Positions 50,566 through 59,424 are shown, counted from the first letter of the stretch. The stretch is 64,000 nt of DNA from VRUE01 sp963706605 (GCA_963706605.1 OY970165.1:1798001-1862000); one strand, 5' to 3'. The notes: generated by a model from the letters alone, not told the origin. Translations and numbers: made by a program.

Positions 50566-51525
50566 TCGGGAGAGCTACTAAATCGACCCTGCGGGGGACG
50601 CTTCGGCGACATCGTCGAGTCGATCGGCAACACGCCGCTGGTCGAGCTGCCGCGCCTCTCGCCCAAGCCCGGCGTGCGGATCTACGCGAAGCTGGAGGGG
50701 CGCAACCCGACCGGCTCAGTCAAGGACCGGGTCGCCAAATCGATGATCGAGGCAGCCGAGGCCGGCGGGCTGATCGAGCCGGGCCAGACGATCCTCGAGC
50801 CGACCTCCGGCAACACCGGCATCTCGCTGGCGATGATTTGCAGCCGCAAGGGCTACCCGCTGAAGGTCGTGATGCCCGACAACGTCACCGCAGAGCGCAC
50901 CCAGCTGCTGGAGATGTACGGGGCCGAGATCGTCTACTCGGAGGGCGCCAAGGGGTCCAACGGCGCGGTCGAGGTGGCGCTGGAGATGGCCGAGGACTCG
51001 CGCTACTACATGCCCTACCAATACGGCAACGAGGCCAACCCCAACGCCCACTACAACGGCACCGCGGTCGAGATCTTGGAAGAGCTGGACGAGGTGACCG
51101 CGTTCGTCGGCGGCCTTGGCACCGGCGGCACCCTGATGGGCAACGGGCGGCGCTTCAAGGAGCACGATCCCGAAACGCTGATCGTCGCCGCCGAGCCGAT
51201 GCAGGGGGAGATGGTGCACGGCCTGCGCTCCCTCGACGACGGCTTCATCCCGCCGATCATCGACATCTCCCTGCTCGACCGCAAGATCATGGTCTCCAAC
51301 CGCGACGCGATCGTCTGGACGCGGAAACTGCTCGACGAGGAGGGTGTCTTCGCCGGAGTCTCCTCCGGCGCGATCGCCCGCATCGCGGTCAGGATCGGCG
51401 AGGAGCTGGACGGCGGCAACGTCGTCTTCCTGATCCCCGACGACGGCTGGAAGTACCTCTCTTCCGGCGTCTACACCCGCCCCATCGACGAGATAGAGAA
51501 TTTGGACTCCACCGTCTGGTGGTAG
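50563..51525 (+). CDS. cysM: O-phosphoserine/cysteine synthase (CysM-like)
   Basis: About 320 residues, PLP enzyme. Family motifs: FGDIVESIGNTPLVELPRLS, the PLP lysine in GRNPTGSVKDR, EPTSGNTGISLAMI, GGLGTGGTLMGNGR, and FAGVSSGAIARIAV. In the CysO pathway the enzyme uses O-phosphoserine and CysO-thiocarboxylate; the gene context supports this substrate, but OASS activity is possible. The start is uncertain: GTG at 50563 would be leaderless from the TATACT -10 box, whereas ATG at 50545 would put the promoter inside the gene. Confidence 0.9.
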   Translation: MSGELLNRPCGGRFGDIVESIGNTPLVELPRLSPKPGVRIYAKLEGRNPTGSVKDRVAKSMIEAAEAGGLIEPGQTILEPTSGNTGISLAMICSRKGYPLKVVMPDNVTAERTQLLEMYGAEIVYSEGAKGSNGAVEVALEMAEDSRYYMPYQYGNEANPNAHYNGTAVEILEELDEVTAFVGGLGTGGTLMGNGRRFKEHDPETLIVAAEPMQGEMVHGLRSLDDGFIPPIIDISLLDRKIMVSNRDAIVWTRKLLDEEGVFAGVSSGAIARIAVRIGEELDGGNVVFLIPDDGWKYLSSGVYTRPIDEIENLDSTVWW

Positions 51526-51545
51526 GCCCGAGCCTCACCCAGCCG

Positions 51546-51941
51546 ATGCAGATCGCGCAGAGTCTTGTCGACGAGATCGTCGCCCACGCTCGCGAGGATC
51601 TGCCGAACGAGTGCTGCGGGATGGTCGGCGGCGTCGACAGCGGGGCGAGGACGGTGTACCGGGCCGAGAACGCTGAGGCGAGCCCGCTGCGCTACTCGAT
51701 CGACGCCAAGGAGCAGTTCCGCCTTATGCGTGCGATCGAAGAGGCGGGGGAGGATCTGGTGGGGATCTACCACTCACACACTAAGAGCGCTGCCTATCCC
51801 TCGCAGACCGACGTCAACCTCGCCGGCTGGCCCGACGCCGTCTACCTGATCGCTTCGCTGGCCGGTCCGGACGCACCCGACCTGAAGGGCTACTGGATCC
51901 GCGACGGCGGGATCGCCGAGGTGGAGCTTGTCATCGAGTAG
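51546..51941 (+). CDS. mec: JAMM/MPN+ metallopeptidase Mec
   Basis: 131 residues. JAMM zinc motif: His76 and His78 in IYHSHTKS, with Ser86 and Asp89 in YPSQTDV, and an N-terminal catalytic Glu in NECCGMVGG. It releases cysteine from the CysO-cysteine adduct, the last step of the pathway. Starts 20 bp after cysM; its 3' end overlaps the next gene by 14 bp. Confidence 0.93.
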   Translation: MQIAQSLVDEIVAHAREDLPNECCGMVGGVDSGARTVYRAENAEASPLRYSIDAKEQFRLMRAIEEAGEDLVGIYHSHTKSAAYPSQTDVNLAGWPDAVYLIASLAGPDAPDLKGYWIRDGGIAEVELVIE

Positions 51942-52158
51942 CGGCAAGCTGGTCAAGGTCGCCTACGCCCAGCAGCAGGCGGAGGCGGAAATGATCCAGG
52001 GCCTGCTCTCCGAGCACGGTATCCCGAGCATGCTGAGGAGGGCGGCGGGCTTTGACGTCCCCGACTTTCTCGCAGCCGGGCCTCGCGAAGTCCTCGTCGC
52101 CGAGGAGATCGCGGAGGAAGCGCGGACCCTGCTCGAGGGCACGCCGGGGACCGATTAG
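51928..52158 (+). CDS. DUF2007 protein, 76 aa
   Basis: TTG start at 51928 within mec. KLVKVAYAQQQAEAEMIQGL, LLSEHGIPSMLRR and REVLVAEEIAEEARTLL fit the DUF2007 fold (a small ACT/ferredoxin-like signal-transducer type domain). A role as accessory of the cysteine module is possible but not known. The 3' end overlaps the convergent CrtA-like gene by 4 bp. Confidence 0.75.
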   Translation: MSSSSGKLVKVAYAQQQAEAEMIQGLLSEHGIPSMLRRAAGFDVPDFLAAGPREVLVAEEIAEEARTLLEGTPGTD

Positions 52159-52832
52159 ACCGTCGCCAGCGGATCGCGACCGTCCCACCGGCCGGACGAG
52201 GCGTAGGGCCTGAAGCGCACGAATGCCGATTCATGGTGGAAGGGGCGGGCTCGGTCGGCTCTGACCGCCGCCTGGTGAGGCCCGTCCTCGCGAAAGGCGT
52301 ACTTGCGCATGGCGGCGGCGCTGCGCCAGAGCGAGAAGGTCGAGACAAGACGGGGGCGGGCGAGACGGGCGAGGCCGGTGGTGGCGAGCACCGCTGGGTC
52401 TGCAACCGCGTCGCGTTCTGCTGGTGCGCCGCTCTTCAGGAACGACCTCGTGCGCATGATGCGGAGGCGGCCAAGCGTCAGCGCGGCGACGGGCTCAGCA
52501 TCGTCCATCGGGAGCTCCCGCGTCGGCAGATCAGGCATCCCGGCCCAGGACCCGAAGCAGCGGAGCGGCTCCAAGCGCGAATACCAGCCACCTGCCAGAC
52601 GCTCGCCGAAGGGATGTCCGTCGAGGAATCGGTCGAGGGCGACGTCGCAATCCCAGGCCGCGATCAGGGCGATCCGACCGGCGTACGGCCGCGGAAGGCG
52701 TTTGCCGAGCGGCGCCACGAAGGTCGGTTCGGCGTAGCTCATCCCCGGGACCTTGGTCGCGTCGAGCCCTTGGAAGAGGATTCGCTGCACCTGCAGCCGG
52801 CCGACGTCAGCGATATGAACGGAGACGATCAC
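52155..52832 (-). CDS. spheroidene monooxygenase (CrtA)-like protein
   Basis: 225 residues. Resembles the CrtA family at AAWDCDVALDRFLDGHPFGE, VSTFSLWRSAAAMRKYAFRE and the AVRADRARPFHHESAFVRFR end. In purple bacteria CrtA oxygenates carotenoids using haem. No other carotenoid gene is in the window, so the substrate here is open. GTG at 52832; divergent from the TetR gene 52910, which may regulate it. Confidence 0.7.
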   Translation of the reverse strand: MIVSVHIADVGRLQVQRILFQGLDATKVPGMSYAEPTFVAPLGKRLPRPYAGRIALIAAWDCDVALDRFLDGHPFGERLAGGWYSRLEPLRCFGSWAGMPDLPTRELPMDDAEPVAALTLGRLRIMRTRSFLKSGAPAERDAVADPAVLATTGLARLARPRLVSTFSLWRSAAAMRKYAFREDGPHQAAVRADRARPFHHESAFVRFRPYASSGRWDGRDPLATV

Positions 52833-52909
52833 GGGTCGACGCTCCTCTCGTTTGGGGCTAACCTAGGGGCCACTAAGAAGCTGGCCAAACGTACCTAAGG
52901 AAGACTAAG

Positions 52910-53563
52910 TTGTCAACCGAGATGCCGGAGAAGAGGGAGCCACGCAGGCGGCTGACCGCGGCTGCCCGCCGCGAGGTGATTCTCAGCGCGGCGGCCGTGC
53001 TCTTCGCCGAGCGTGGCTACCGGGGCTCCTCGATCGAGGAGATAGCGCGCGGCTCGGGTGTGACGCCCCCGGTCGTCTACGAACACTTCGACTCCAAGCG
53101 TGACCTCTACCGCGAGCTGCTCGAGCGGCATTTCGCCGAGCTGCGCGAGGTCTGGCGCGAGCACTTCACCGGCGACGATCCACTGGCCGTGAGAGTCGCC
53201 CACTCCTTCGACGCCTGGTTCGCCTACGTGGAAGTCCATCCATTCGCCGGGCGGGTGCTGTTCCGCTACAGCACCGACCCGGAGATCGCGGCCGTCCACG
53301 CCGAGGTCGCGGCGCGCAGCCGCGAGGCGATCCTGCCGCTGTTCGCCGCCGAGCCGGGCGCCGAGAACGTCTCCGGCTCGGTCGCCGGCGAGGGGATCGA
53401 AATGGTCTGGGTCGTCCTGCGTGGCGTCCTCCAGGGCCTGGCGGTCTGGTGGTCCGAACACCCGCAGGTCCCCCGCGAGCGCATCGTCGTGACCGCGATG
53501 AACTCGCTCTGGATCGGGTTCGAGCGGGCGCAGGCGGGCGAGGCGTGGAGTGAGGGCGTTTGA
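52910..53563 (+). CDS. TetR-family regulator, 217 aa
   Basis: HTH: RREVILSAAAVLFAERGYRG, SSIEEIARGSGVTPPVVYEH, FDSKRDLYRELL. More typical AcrR-type TetR than those at 35-49 kb. TTG at 52910, or ATG at 52922. 77 bp from the divergent CrtA-like gene; the region has repeated CCTAGG/CCTAAGG-like elements that could be its operator. Confidence 0.9.
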   Translation: MSTEMPEKREPRRRLTAAARREVILSAAAVLFAERGYRGSSIEEIARGSGVTPPVVYEHFDSKRDLYRELLERHFAELREVWREHFTGDDPLAVRVAHSFDAWFAYVEVHPFAGRVLFRYSTDPEIAAVHAEVAARSREAILPLFAAEPGAENVSGSVAGEGIEMVWVVLRGVLQGLAVWWSEHPQVPRERIVVTAMNSLWIGFERAQAGEAWSEGV

Positions 53564-53592
53564 GCCACCAGGGCCGGTCATAGACTCACGCC

Positions 53593-54075
53593 ATGCCGAA
53601 CATCTACAAACCGAGCTTCGAGGACGGTGAGCGTCCACCAGGTTTTCGTGGGCGCCGAGCCCGCATCGGCTACGAGCTCGGCACCGCGCTGATCGGCGCC
53701 AGTCTCTGGGAGCTGCCTCCCGGCGAGGCTGCCTATCCGTACCACTTCCACTATGCGGACGAGGAGCTGGTCATTGTTCTCTCTGGACGTCCCAGCCTCA
53801 GGACCCCGGAGGGCATCAGGGAGCTGGAGGAGGGGGAGGTGCTCCACTTCCCGCTCGGCGAGGAGGGCGCCCACCAGATCCTCAACCAGACGGAGGAGAC
53901 AGCGACCTTCCTGGCGATCTCGAGCAGCGGGCGCCCGGACCTGGTCGTCTATCCGGACTCCGAAAAGATTGGCGTAGGGGAGAGGCTGCCGAAGGGTGGC
54001 GGCCTGCGCGGCTTCTTCCGCAAAGCGGACGGTGTCGACTACTGGAGCGGCGAGGTCCCGCCGGAGAAAGGATGA
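53593..54075 (+). CDS. cupin-domain protein, 160 aa
   Basis: Single cupin barrel: motif 1 YPYHFHYADEELVIVLSG (His, His, Glu metal ligands) and motif 2 around GEVLHFPLGEEGAHQILN (His). Resembles small cytosolic cupins that bind Fe or Mn. ATG at 53593, 29 bp after the TetR stop. Its stop overlaps the start of the truncated SRPBCC gene as ATGA. Confidence 0.85.
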   Translation: MPNIYKPSFEDGERPPGFRGRRARIGYELGTALIGASLWELPPGEAAYPYHFHYADEELVIVLSGRPSLRTPEGIRELEEGEVLHFPLGEEGAHQILNQTEETATFLAISSSGRPDLVVYPDSEKIGVGERLPKGGGLRGFFRKADGVDYWSGEVPPEKG

Positions 54076-54224
54076 GTCGGTGGGAGACGACGACCACGTT
54101 CGAGGCCGACGTGCCCCCAGCCGCTGTCTGGGAGAGGGCCTACACGGATGCTGATGCCTGGCCGCTGTGGAACGCGGAGCTGAAGCGCGCCCGCCTCGAC
54201 GGTCCACTCGCTGGCAAGCGGTGA
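54072..54224 (+). pseudogene. truncated SRPBCC (polyketide cyclase-like) gene, 50 codons
   Basis: Starts in ATGA overlap with the cupin gene and encodes MSRWETTTTFEADVPPAAVW plus ERAYTDADAWPLWNAELKRA, which is the N-terminal strand and helices of an SRPBCC fold (usual length about 140). It stops at 54224, 6 bp before the next gene, so about two thirds are missing. A deletion has likely joined it to the next gene. Confidence 0.65.
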
Positions 54225-54230
54225 TCGCCC

Positions 54231-54986
54231 CTAGGTCGAGCTCGGGCGGGCGATCGCTCGCAGGTAGTCGCGCCAGGCCGCCTCGATGTCGGTGACTCGG
54301 GCGTCGAAGGCGGCTTCGAGGGTGGGGCCGGATCCGCCGGGGAGAATGCGGAGGGCGAGCCGCTCGCACGCCTCGGGACCGCGCTCGGTCTCCAGCAGGT
54401 CGAAGATGGTGCCACCCAGGATCACCGCATCGCGCCGCGACGGCGGGAACGACGGTCGGGCGCTCTCGCGCAGGCGGCGGATCACGGCGGCTCGGTAGAG
54501 GCCGACCTGGCGGGCGAAGTACTGGGCCCCGCCCTCGACCAGCCAGGCCCAGCCGAGGTAGCGGGCGAAACGGCGCGGCGTCCAGGAAGGGGGAAGGTCG
54601 GGATTGTTGGCCGCGACCACCAGCTGGGCATAGAGGCGCTCGGCGGTGCCCCGCAGCGCCTCGCGCGAGTCATCGCCGGCGGCACGACGCTCCATGTGGG
54701 GGTCGTTGAGCACATGCAGCTCGGTCGCCATCGCCCAGCCGGCCAGGTAACGGCGCCCCGCTGGCGCCGCCGACCAGCGCGCCGCGGGAAGGAAGGGGTG
54801 CGCCAGGGCCAGTAGTGCCGGGTTGGTGTGGACGACCACGGTGACGTCGCCCGGAACCGTCTCAAAGCGGTCCTCGAGCCGCAGTCGCAATTCCTCCATG
54901 CGGTCGAGCGTGCGCTCGGCGAACGCGGAGTCGCCGCTGTCGTGGCGCGCGGCGAAACTCAACGAGTGCGTCTCGACCCAGGGCAT
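54231..54986 (-). CDS. hypothetical protein, 251 aa, peptidase-like
   Basis: Begins MPWVETHSLSFAARHDSGDS, contains LAGWAMATELHVLND and WAWLVEGGAQYFARQVGLYR. The latter looks like the Glu helix of gluzincin peptidases (EGxAQYF), but a clear HExxH is missing, so activity is doubtful. Acidic, soluble, no signal peptide. The family is known to me only as hypothetical in related actinobacteria. Confidence 0.65.
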   Translation of the reverse strand: MPWVETHSLSFAARHDSGDSAFAERTLDRMEELRLRLEDRFETVPGDVTVVVHTNPALLALAHPFLPAARWSAAPAGRRYLAGWAMATELHVLNDPHMERRAAGDDSREALRGTAERLYAQLVVAANNPDLPPSWTPRRFARYLGWAWLVEGGAQYFARQVGLYRAAVIRRLRESARPSFPPSRRDAVILGGTIFDLLETERGPEACERLALRILPGGSGPTLEAAFDARVTDIEAAWRDYLRAIARPSST

Positions 54987-55083
54987 CTAAGGCCACCTTG
55001 CCGGCGCATATCGGCGTCCTCGGTCGCTCGCGTGCAGAGCACGCCACGCTCCCTGCGTCCTTGATCTGCTTGGCCGGGTGGCC

Positions 55084-55713
55084 TTAGACCAGGACTGGTT
55101 CAGATGCGGTGCAGACGGAATGGATCTCCTGGCGGGCGCGGTCGAACTCCTCGTCGGCCATGACGGGGGTGCCCTCGAAGGGCAGGTCGCGGTCGATTTC
55201 GACCCAGGAGCGGCAGCCGTGGTACTCCTCGCGCACCTTGACCGTGACCGGCCGAGGGATGCGGTGGACCCGCAACAGCAGGATGTGCAGGGGGTGGCGT
55301 CGCTTCCAGTTCAGACGCTTCTCCGCGTAGTCGGGGGTCCAGACGTAGAACGGGGAGAGCTCGTCGACCACGCGGGGGTTGGCGATCGTCAGGTGATCGG
55401 TCACCTCGGCCCAGCAGCGCAACCGCACGCGGTCGGGCTGGGGGATGCCGCCGTCCTGGAGCAGTGCGCCGGGGGGCGGCTCCTCGTCCGGCCAAACGCC
55501 CTCCTCGAGGGCGCGCCGCAGCTCCGGGTGATGGGACTCGCGGACAAGGTTGTTCCGCTGGTGATCGAAGGTCGGGTAGAGGAAGAAGCGCTCGTGGTCG
55601 AGCTCGAAGTTCTTGTTCTCCTCGCGGATGCCGCCCTTGCGCAGGGTCAGGAGCTGCTCACCCTCGGCGAGAGCGCGCACCGTTACTGCCCATTCCTTTA
55701 AAGCGATTGGCAT
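55084..55713 (-). CDS. DUF1802 protein, 209 aa
   Basis: Typical for DUF1802: KEWAVTVRALAEGEQLLTLR, KGGIREE near the N-terminus, FFLYPTFDHQRNNLV, and YVWTPDYAEKRLNWKRRHPL. Function unknown; the family is soluble. ATG at 55713. A separate unit on the minus strand, with a strong hairpin upstream at 55786-55800. Confidence 0.82.
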   Translation of the reverse strand: MPIALKEWAVTVRALAEGEQLLTLRKGGIREENKNFELDHERFFLYPTFDHQRNNLVRESHHPELRRALEEGVWPDEEPPPGALLQDGGIPQPDRVRLRCWAEVTDHLTIANPRVVDELSPFYVWTPDYAEKRLNWKRRHPLHILLLRVHRIPRPVTVKVREEYHGCRSWVEIDRDLPFEGTPVMADEEFDRARQEIHSVCTASEPVLV

Positions 55714-55767
55714 TTAGAAGCTGTACCTAAGAAGAAGGTTGGTAAATCTGGTGACTGGGAGGTATGC

Positions 55768-55806
55768 GCCTTGGACCCCTGTCCAGGCGGGAACCCCGCC
55801 CAAGGC
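55768..55806. other. nested inverted repeats between hyuB and DUF1802 gene
   Basis: Inner GGCGGG-N3-CCCGCC (55786-55800) inside outer GCCTTGG/CCAAGGC (55768-55774, 55800-55806). It lies 36 bp after the hyuB stop. No T-run on the minus strand, but it could help to end the hyu transcript. Confidence 0.35.
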
Positions 55807-55841
55807 CGCGCATTCTAGACCAGGGCGGCCGAATCGCCAAA

Positions 55842-57356
55842 TTAACGGTCCTTTGAGCCGCTCCCTCCGCCCCCTGGGGTCTCGATTCGCAATGAATCGC
55901 CGGGGCTCAGGCTGCCTTCGGTCTTGCCCGGCAGCGGCTCGCCGTTGAGGAAGTTCTCGCCGGACCTGCCGTCGGCCCCGCCGTCGCGGCCGCGCGGTCG
56001 GTGGCGACGGCGCTCGCCGATCAGCGTGTAGCGCATCGGCGCCAGGGCTTCGATCTCCCGCACGATCCCGTCGCCGCCGCGCCGGCGGCCGTTGCCGCCG
56101 CTGCCGTGACGCAGCGACAGCTCCCTGACCCGCAGCGGGAACTCGGTCTCCAGCGCCTCGATCGGGGTGTTGAGCGTGTTCGACATCGCGACGTGGATCG
56201 CGCTCGGACCATCGGCGTCGGGGCACGCCCCCTGGCCGCCGCCGAGCGTCTCGTAGTAGGTGAAGTCCGAGTTGGCGAGCGTCAGGTTGTTCATCGTCCC
56301 CTGGCCCTGGGCGGGCACTCGGCGGGCGCCGGCCAGGGCGGTGATCACCAGATCGGCGACGCGACTGGAGGTCTCGACGTTGCCGGCGGCGACGGCGGCT
56401 GGGAAACGGGCGTTGAGCAGGCTGCCCTCGGGGGCGATCACCTCGATCGGGCGGTAGGCGCCGGCGGAAGGAGGGGCATCGGGGTCGGTCAGCACCCGCA
56501 CCGCGAAGAAGGCTGCCGATTTGGTCACCGAGAGGGGGCAGTTGAGGTTGCCGTCGATCTGGACGTCGGTGCCGCTGAAGTCGAGGGTCAGGCGGTCGCC
56601 CCGGATCGTTGCCTCCAGCCGCAGGACGACATCGCGGGGCTCGCCGCCGCCATCGTCCTCGAGCAGGTCCTCGGCGGTATACACGCCGTCCGGTAGAGCG
56701 TCGAGGGCGACACTGGTGCGGCGCTCCGCGTAGGCGAGGATCTCGTCCATCCCGGCGCGCAGGTGCTGGAGACCGTGGCGCTCGGCCAGCTCGGCCAGCC
56801 GCAGCTCGCCGATCCGGTTGGCCGCCGCCTGCGCCCGCAGGTCGGCGAGGCGCTGGCGCGGCGAGCGCATCTGTGCCGCGAGGCGCTCCAGCACGTCGCC
56901 CTCGACGCGGGTCGGCGGGATCACCACTCCCTCTTCGTCGAGCGTCCGCGAGCGTGCCGGCATCCCCGCCGGATTGGGACCACCGACGTCCGCGTGGTGG
57001 GCGCGGCAGGCGGCGAAGCCGAGAAGAACGTCGTTCGCAAAGACGGGGGAGATCAGGGTGATGTCGGGCAGGTGGGTGCCCCCGCGGTAGGGGTCGTTGA
57101 GGATCCAGGCATCTCCCGGGCGGTGCTTCTCCTCGAGCACGGCGGCGACCGCGTCGGGCATCGAGCCGAGGTGGACCGGGATGTGCTCGGCCTGCATGAC
57201 CAGCTCGCCACGGGCATCGAAGAGCGCGGTCGAGCAGTCGCGGCGCTCCTTGATGTTGGACGAGTAGGCGGAACGGATCAGCGTCGCCCCCATCTCGTCG
57301 CAGGCGGCGCGCAGGCCCCCGATCAGCACCTGGAGAGTGACCGGATCGAGGCTCAC
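55842..57356 (-). CDS. hyuB: hydantoinase B / 5-oxoprolinase B-type subunit
   Basis: 504 residues. Partner of HyuA in ATP-dependent hydrolysis of hydantoins or oxoproline-like lactams. Motifs: LRAACDEMGATLIRSAYSSN, DARGELVMQAEHIPVHLGSM, LNDPYRGGTHLPDITL, and FPLRVRELSLRHGSGGNGRR near the C-terminus. GTG start at 57356. It follows hyuA with a 50-bp palindrome between them. Confidence 0.93.
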   Translation of the reverse strand: MSLDPVTLQVLIGGLRAACDEMGATLIRSAYSSNIKERRDCSTALFDARGELVMQAEHIPVHLGSMPDAVAAVLEEKHRPGDAWILNDPYRGGTHLPDITLISPVFANDVLLGFAACRAHHADVGGPNPAGMPARSRTLDEEGVVIPPTRVEGDVLERLAAQMRSPRQRLADLRAQAAANRIGELRLAELAERHGLQHLRAGMDEILAYAERRTSVALDALPDGVYTAEDLLEDDGGGEPRDVVLRLEATIRGDRLTLDFSGTDVQIDGNLNCPLSVTKSAAFFAVRVLTDPDAPPSAGAYRPIEVIAPEGSLLNARFPAAVAAGNVETSSRVADLVITALAGARRVPAQGQGTMNNLTLANSDFTYYETLGGGQGACPDADGPSAIHVAMSNTLNTPIEALETEFPLRVRELSLRHGSGGNGRRRGGDGIVREIEALAPMRYTLIGERRRHRPRGRDGGADGRSGENFLNGEPLPGKTEGSLSPGDSLRIETPGGGGSGSKDR

Positions 57357-57374
57357 GTTCCAACCCCGTCATCT

Positions 57375-57424
57375 GACGTGCCGGTGTTTAGCCGCCCATA
57401 TGGGCGGCTAAACACCGGCACGTC
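57375..57424. repeat. perfect 50-bp palindrome between hyuA and hyuB
   Basis: Two 25-base arms with no spacer (centre between 57399 and 57400; arm start GACGTGCCGGTGTTTAGCC). The hyuA stop codon (57408-57410) lies inside it. No T-run. As RNA it would be a long hairpin with a tight loop between the coupled genes; as DNA it could form a cruciform. Confidence 0.8.
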
Positions 57425-59393
57425 CTTCCGCTCGGATCGTGCCGGTGTCGTCGACCTCGGCGCTCCACCCCGGCGGCACGACGAAGGTCGCCTCGGGCAG
57501 CTCGAAGACGACGGGACCCTCGGCGCTGAGGCCGGCGGGTGGTTCGCCGCGCAGTACCGGCGACTCCACCCACGCGCCGCCGAAGCGCACGGAGCGGGAG
57601 CCCTCCTGGAGGCGTCCGGGGGGCGCGGCGACAAGACGAGGGCGGGGTCCGGGGGCGACCAGCGCCAGGCGGATGTGGACGAGGACGACTTCACTGTCGG
57701 GGTCGCGGTGCCCGTAGCGCTCTTCATGTGCCTGCTCGAAGCGGGTGGCGAGGTCGTCGGGGTCGGGTCTGGTCGTTCCTGGGATCGGCAGCTCGAAGGC
57801 CTGGCCCGCGTAGCGCATCTCGTAGACCGCCTCGATCTCGGCCTCGGCCGTCTCGCGATCGAGCCGGGGCGTCAGCTCGTCCACCTCGGCGGCGATCCGC
57901 TCGGCGCTGAAGTCGGAGCCGCTCAGCATCACCGTGCGGGTGGTGTCGCGGCGACGATCGGAGGCGCAGAGGCCGAGCGCGGAGAGCACGCCCCCGGCCC
58001 GCGGGCAGAGGATGCGCTCGATGCCGATCTCCGTCGCGACCGCCGCGGCGTGCATCGGGCCGGCGCCGCCGAAGGGCAGCAGTGCGAAGCGGCGCGGATC
58101 GACGCCGCGCTCGACGGTGACGACGCGGAGCGCCCGCACCATCTCCTGGTTCGCGACGCGCACGATCCCCTCCGCCGTCTCCAGTAGGTCAAGGCCGAGC
58201 GAGCTGCTCAGGCCGCCGATCACGGCCTCGGCCGCCTCGACATCGAGCGCGATGCCCCCGGCCAGGGTCGAGTCGGCGGCGAGGTTGCCGAGCAGCAGGT
58301 TCGCGTCGGTGACGGTGGGCTCGGTGCCGCCCCGTCCGTAGCAGGCCGGACCCGGGTCGGCGCCGGCCGAGCGGGGCCCGACCCGCAGCGCCCCGCCGGG
58401 ATCGCGCCAGCCGATCGAGCCGCCGCCGGCGCCGACCGTGTGCACGTCGACCATCGGCAGCTGGATCACGCGGCCGTCGATATGCCGCGAGTCGGTTCGC
58501 CTCACCTCGCCGTCCTCGACGACGCAGACGTCGCATGAGGTGCCGCCCATGTCGAGCCCGAGCGCGTTGCCGTCACCGCAGGCACGAGCCAGCAGCCCGG
58601 CGCCGACCGCCCCGCCGGCGGGGCCGGAGAGGACGCTCCAGGCGCCCGCTCGTGCCGCCCGCTCGGCGCTGGTGACGCCGCCGGAGGACTGCATCACGAC
58701 GGGCTGGGGAAGTCCCGCCCCGGCGGCTGCCTCACGGAGCCGCCCCAGGTAGCGGCTGAGCAGCGGCGAGAGGTAGGCGTCGATCGTCGTCGTCGAGCAG
58801 CGCTCGTACTCGCGGAAGCGGGGCAGCACCTCGTGTGAGGCGGAGACGTGGACGCCGGGCAGCTCCCGGCGCAGGTGCGCCGCTATCGCCCGCTCGTGTG
58901 AGGGGTCCAGGTAGGAGAAGAGCAGGCAGATCGCGATCGACTCGGCGCCGCTCTGCCGCGCCAGCTCCGCCAGCCGCTGCGGCTCGCCGTCCGCCAGGGG
59001 CTCGATCTCTCCCTCGGGGCCGACCCGCTCCGCCGCCTCGAAGCGCAACTCCGACCCGACCAGCGGGGCCGGCTTCGGGCTGCAGAGCCGGTAGAGGTCG
59101 GGGCGGTCCTGGCGGCCGATCTCGAGCAGGTCACCGAAGCCTCGGGTGGCGATCAGCGCGGTGCGGGCACCCCGTTCCTCGAGCAGCGCGTTGGTGCCTA
59201 CCGTCATCCCGTGAGCGAAGGACTCGACCGCGGCGGGCTCGGCGTCCGCCCGCCGTAGCACCTCCGCGACCGCGCCGATCACCGCTTCCGACTGGTCCTC
59301 CGGAGTGGTCGGCAGCTTCGCGGTGTGGACCGCCTCACCGTCGATCAACACGGCGTCGGTGAAGGTTCCTCCTACGTCGACTCCCAGCAGCAT
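57408..59393 (-). CDS. hyuA: hydantoinase A / 5-oxoprolinase A-type subunit
   Basis: 661 residues, ASKHA-fold ATPase subunit. N-terminal phosphate loop LLGVDVGGTFTDAVLIDGEA, HGMTVGTNALLEERGARTAL, then QSSGGVTSAERAARAGAWSV, GLDMGGTSCDVCVVEDGEV and GAGGGSIGWRD. The presence of both A and B subunits means a complete enzyme; the substrate (hydantoin, oxoproline, or acetone-type) cannot be told from sequence. ATG at 59393. Confidence 0.94.
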   Translation of the reverse strand: MLLGVDVGGTFTDAVLIDGEAVHTAKLPTTPEDQSEAVIGAVAEVLRRADAEPAAVESFAHGMTVGTNALLEERGARTALIATRGFGDLLEIGRQDRPDLYRLCSPKPAPLVGSELRFEAAERVGPEGEIEPLADGEPQRLAELARQSGAESIAICLLFSYLDPSHERAIAAHLRRELPGVHVSASHEVLPRFREYERCSTTTIDAYLSPLLSRYLGRLREAAAGAGLPQPVVMQSSGGVTSAERAARAGAWSVLSGPAGGAVGAGLLARACGDGNALGLDMGGTSCDVCVVEDGEVRRTDSRHIDGRVIQLPMVDVHTVGAGGGSIGWRDPGGALRVGPRSAGADPGPACYGRGGTEPTVTDANLLLGNLAADSTLAGGIALDVEAAEAVIGGLSSSLGLDLLETAEGIVRVANQEMVRALRVVTVERGVDPRRFALLPFGGAGPMHAAAVATEIGIERILCPRAGGVLSALGLCASDRRRDTTRTVMLSGSDFSAERIAAEVDELTPRLDRETAEAEIEAVYEMRYAGQAFELPIPGTTRPDPDDLATRFEQAHEERYGHRDPDSEVVLVHIRLALVAPGPRPRLVAAPPGRLQEGSRSVRFGGAWVESPVLRGEPPAGLSAEGPVVFELPEATFVVPPGWSAEVDDTGTIRAEGRAGV

Positions 59394-59424
59394 GGCTGGA
59401 CGCTAACGGTCCGCACCGCCTGGG

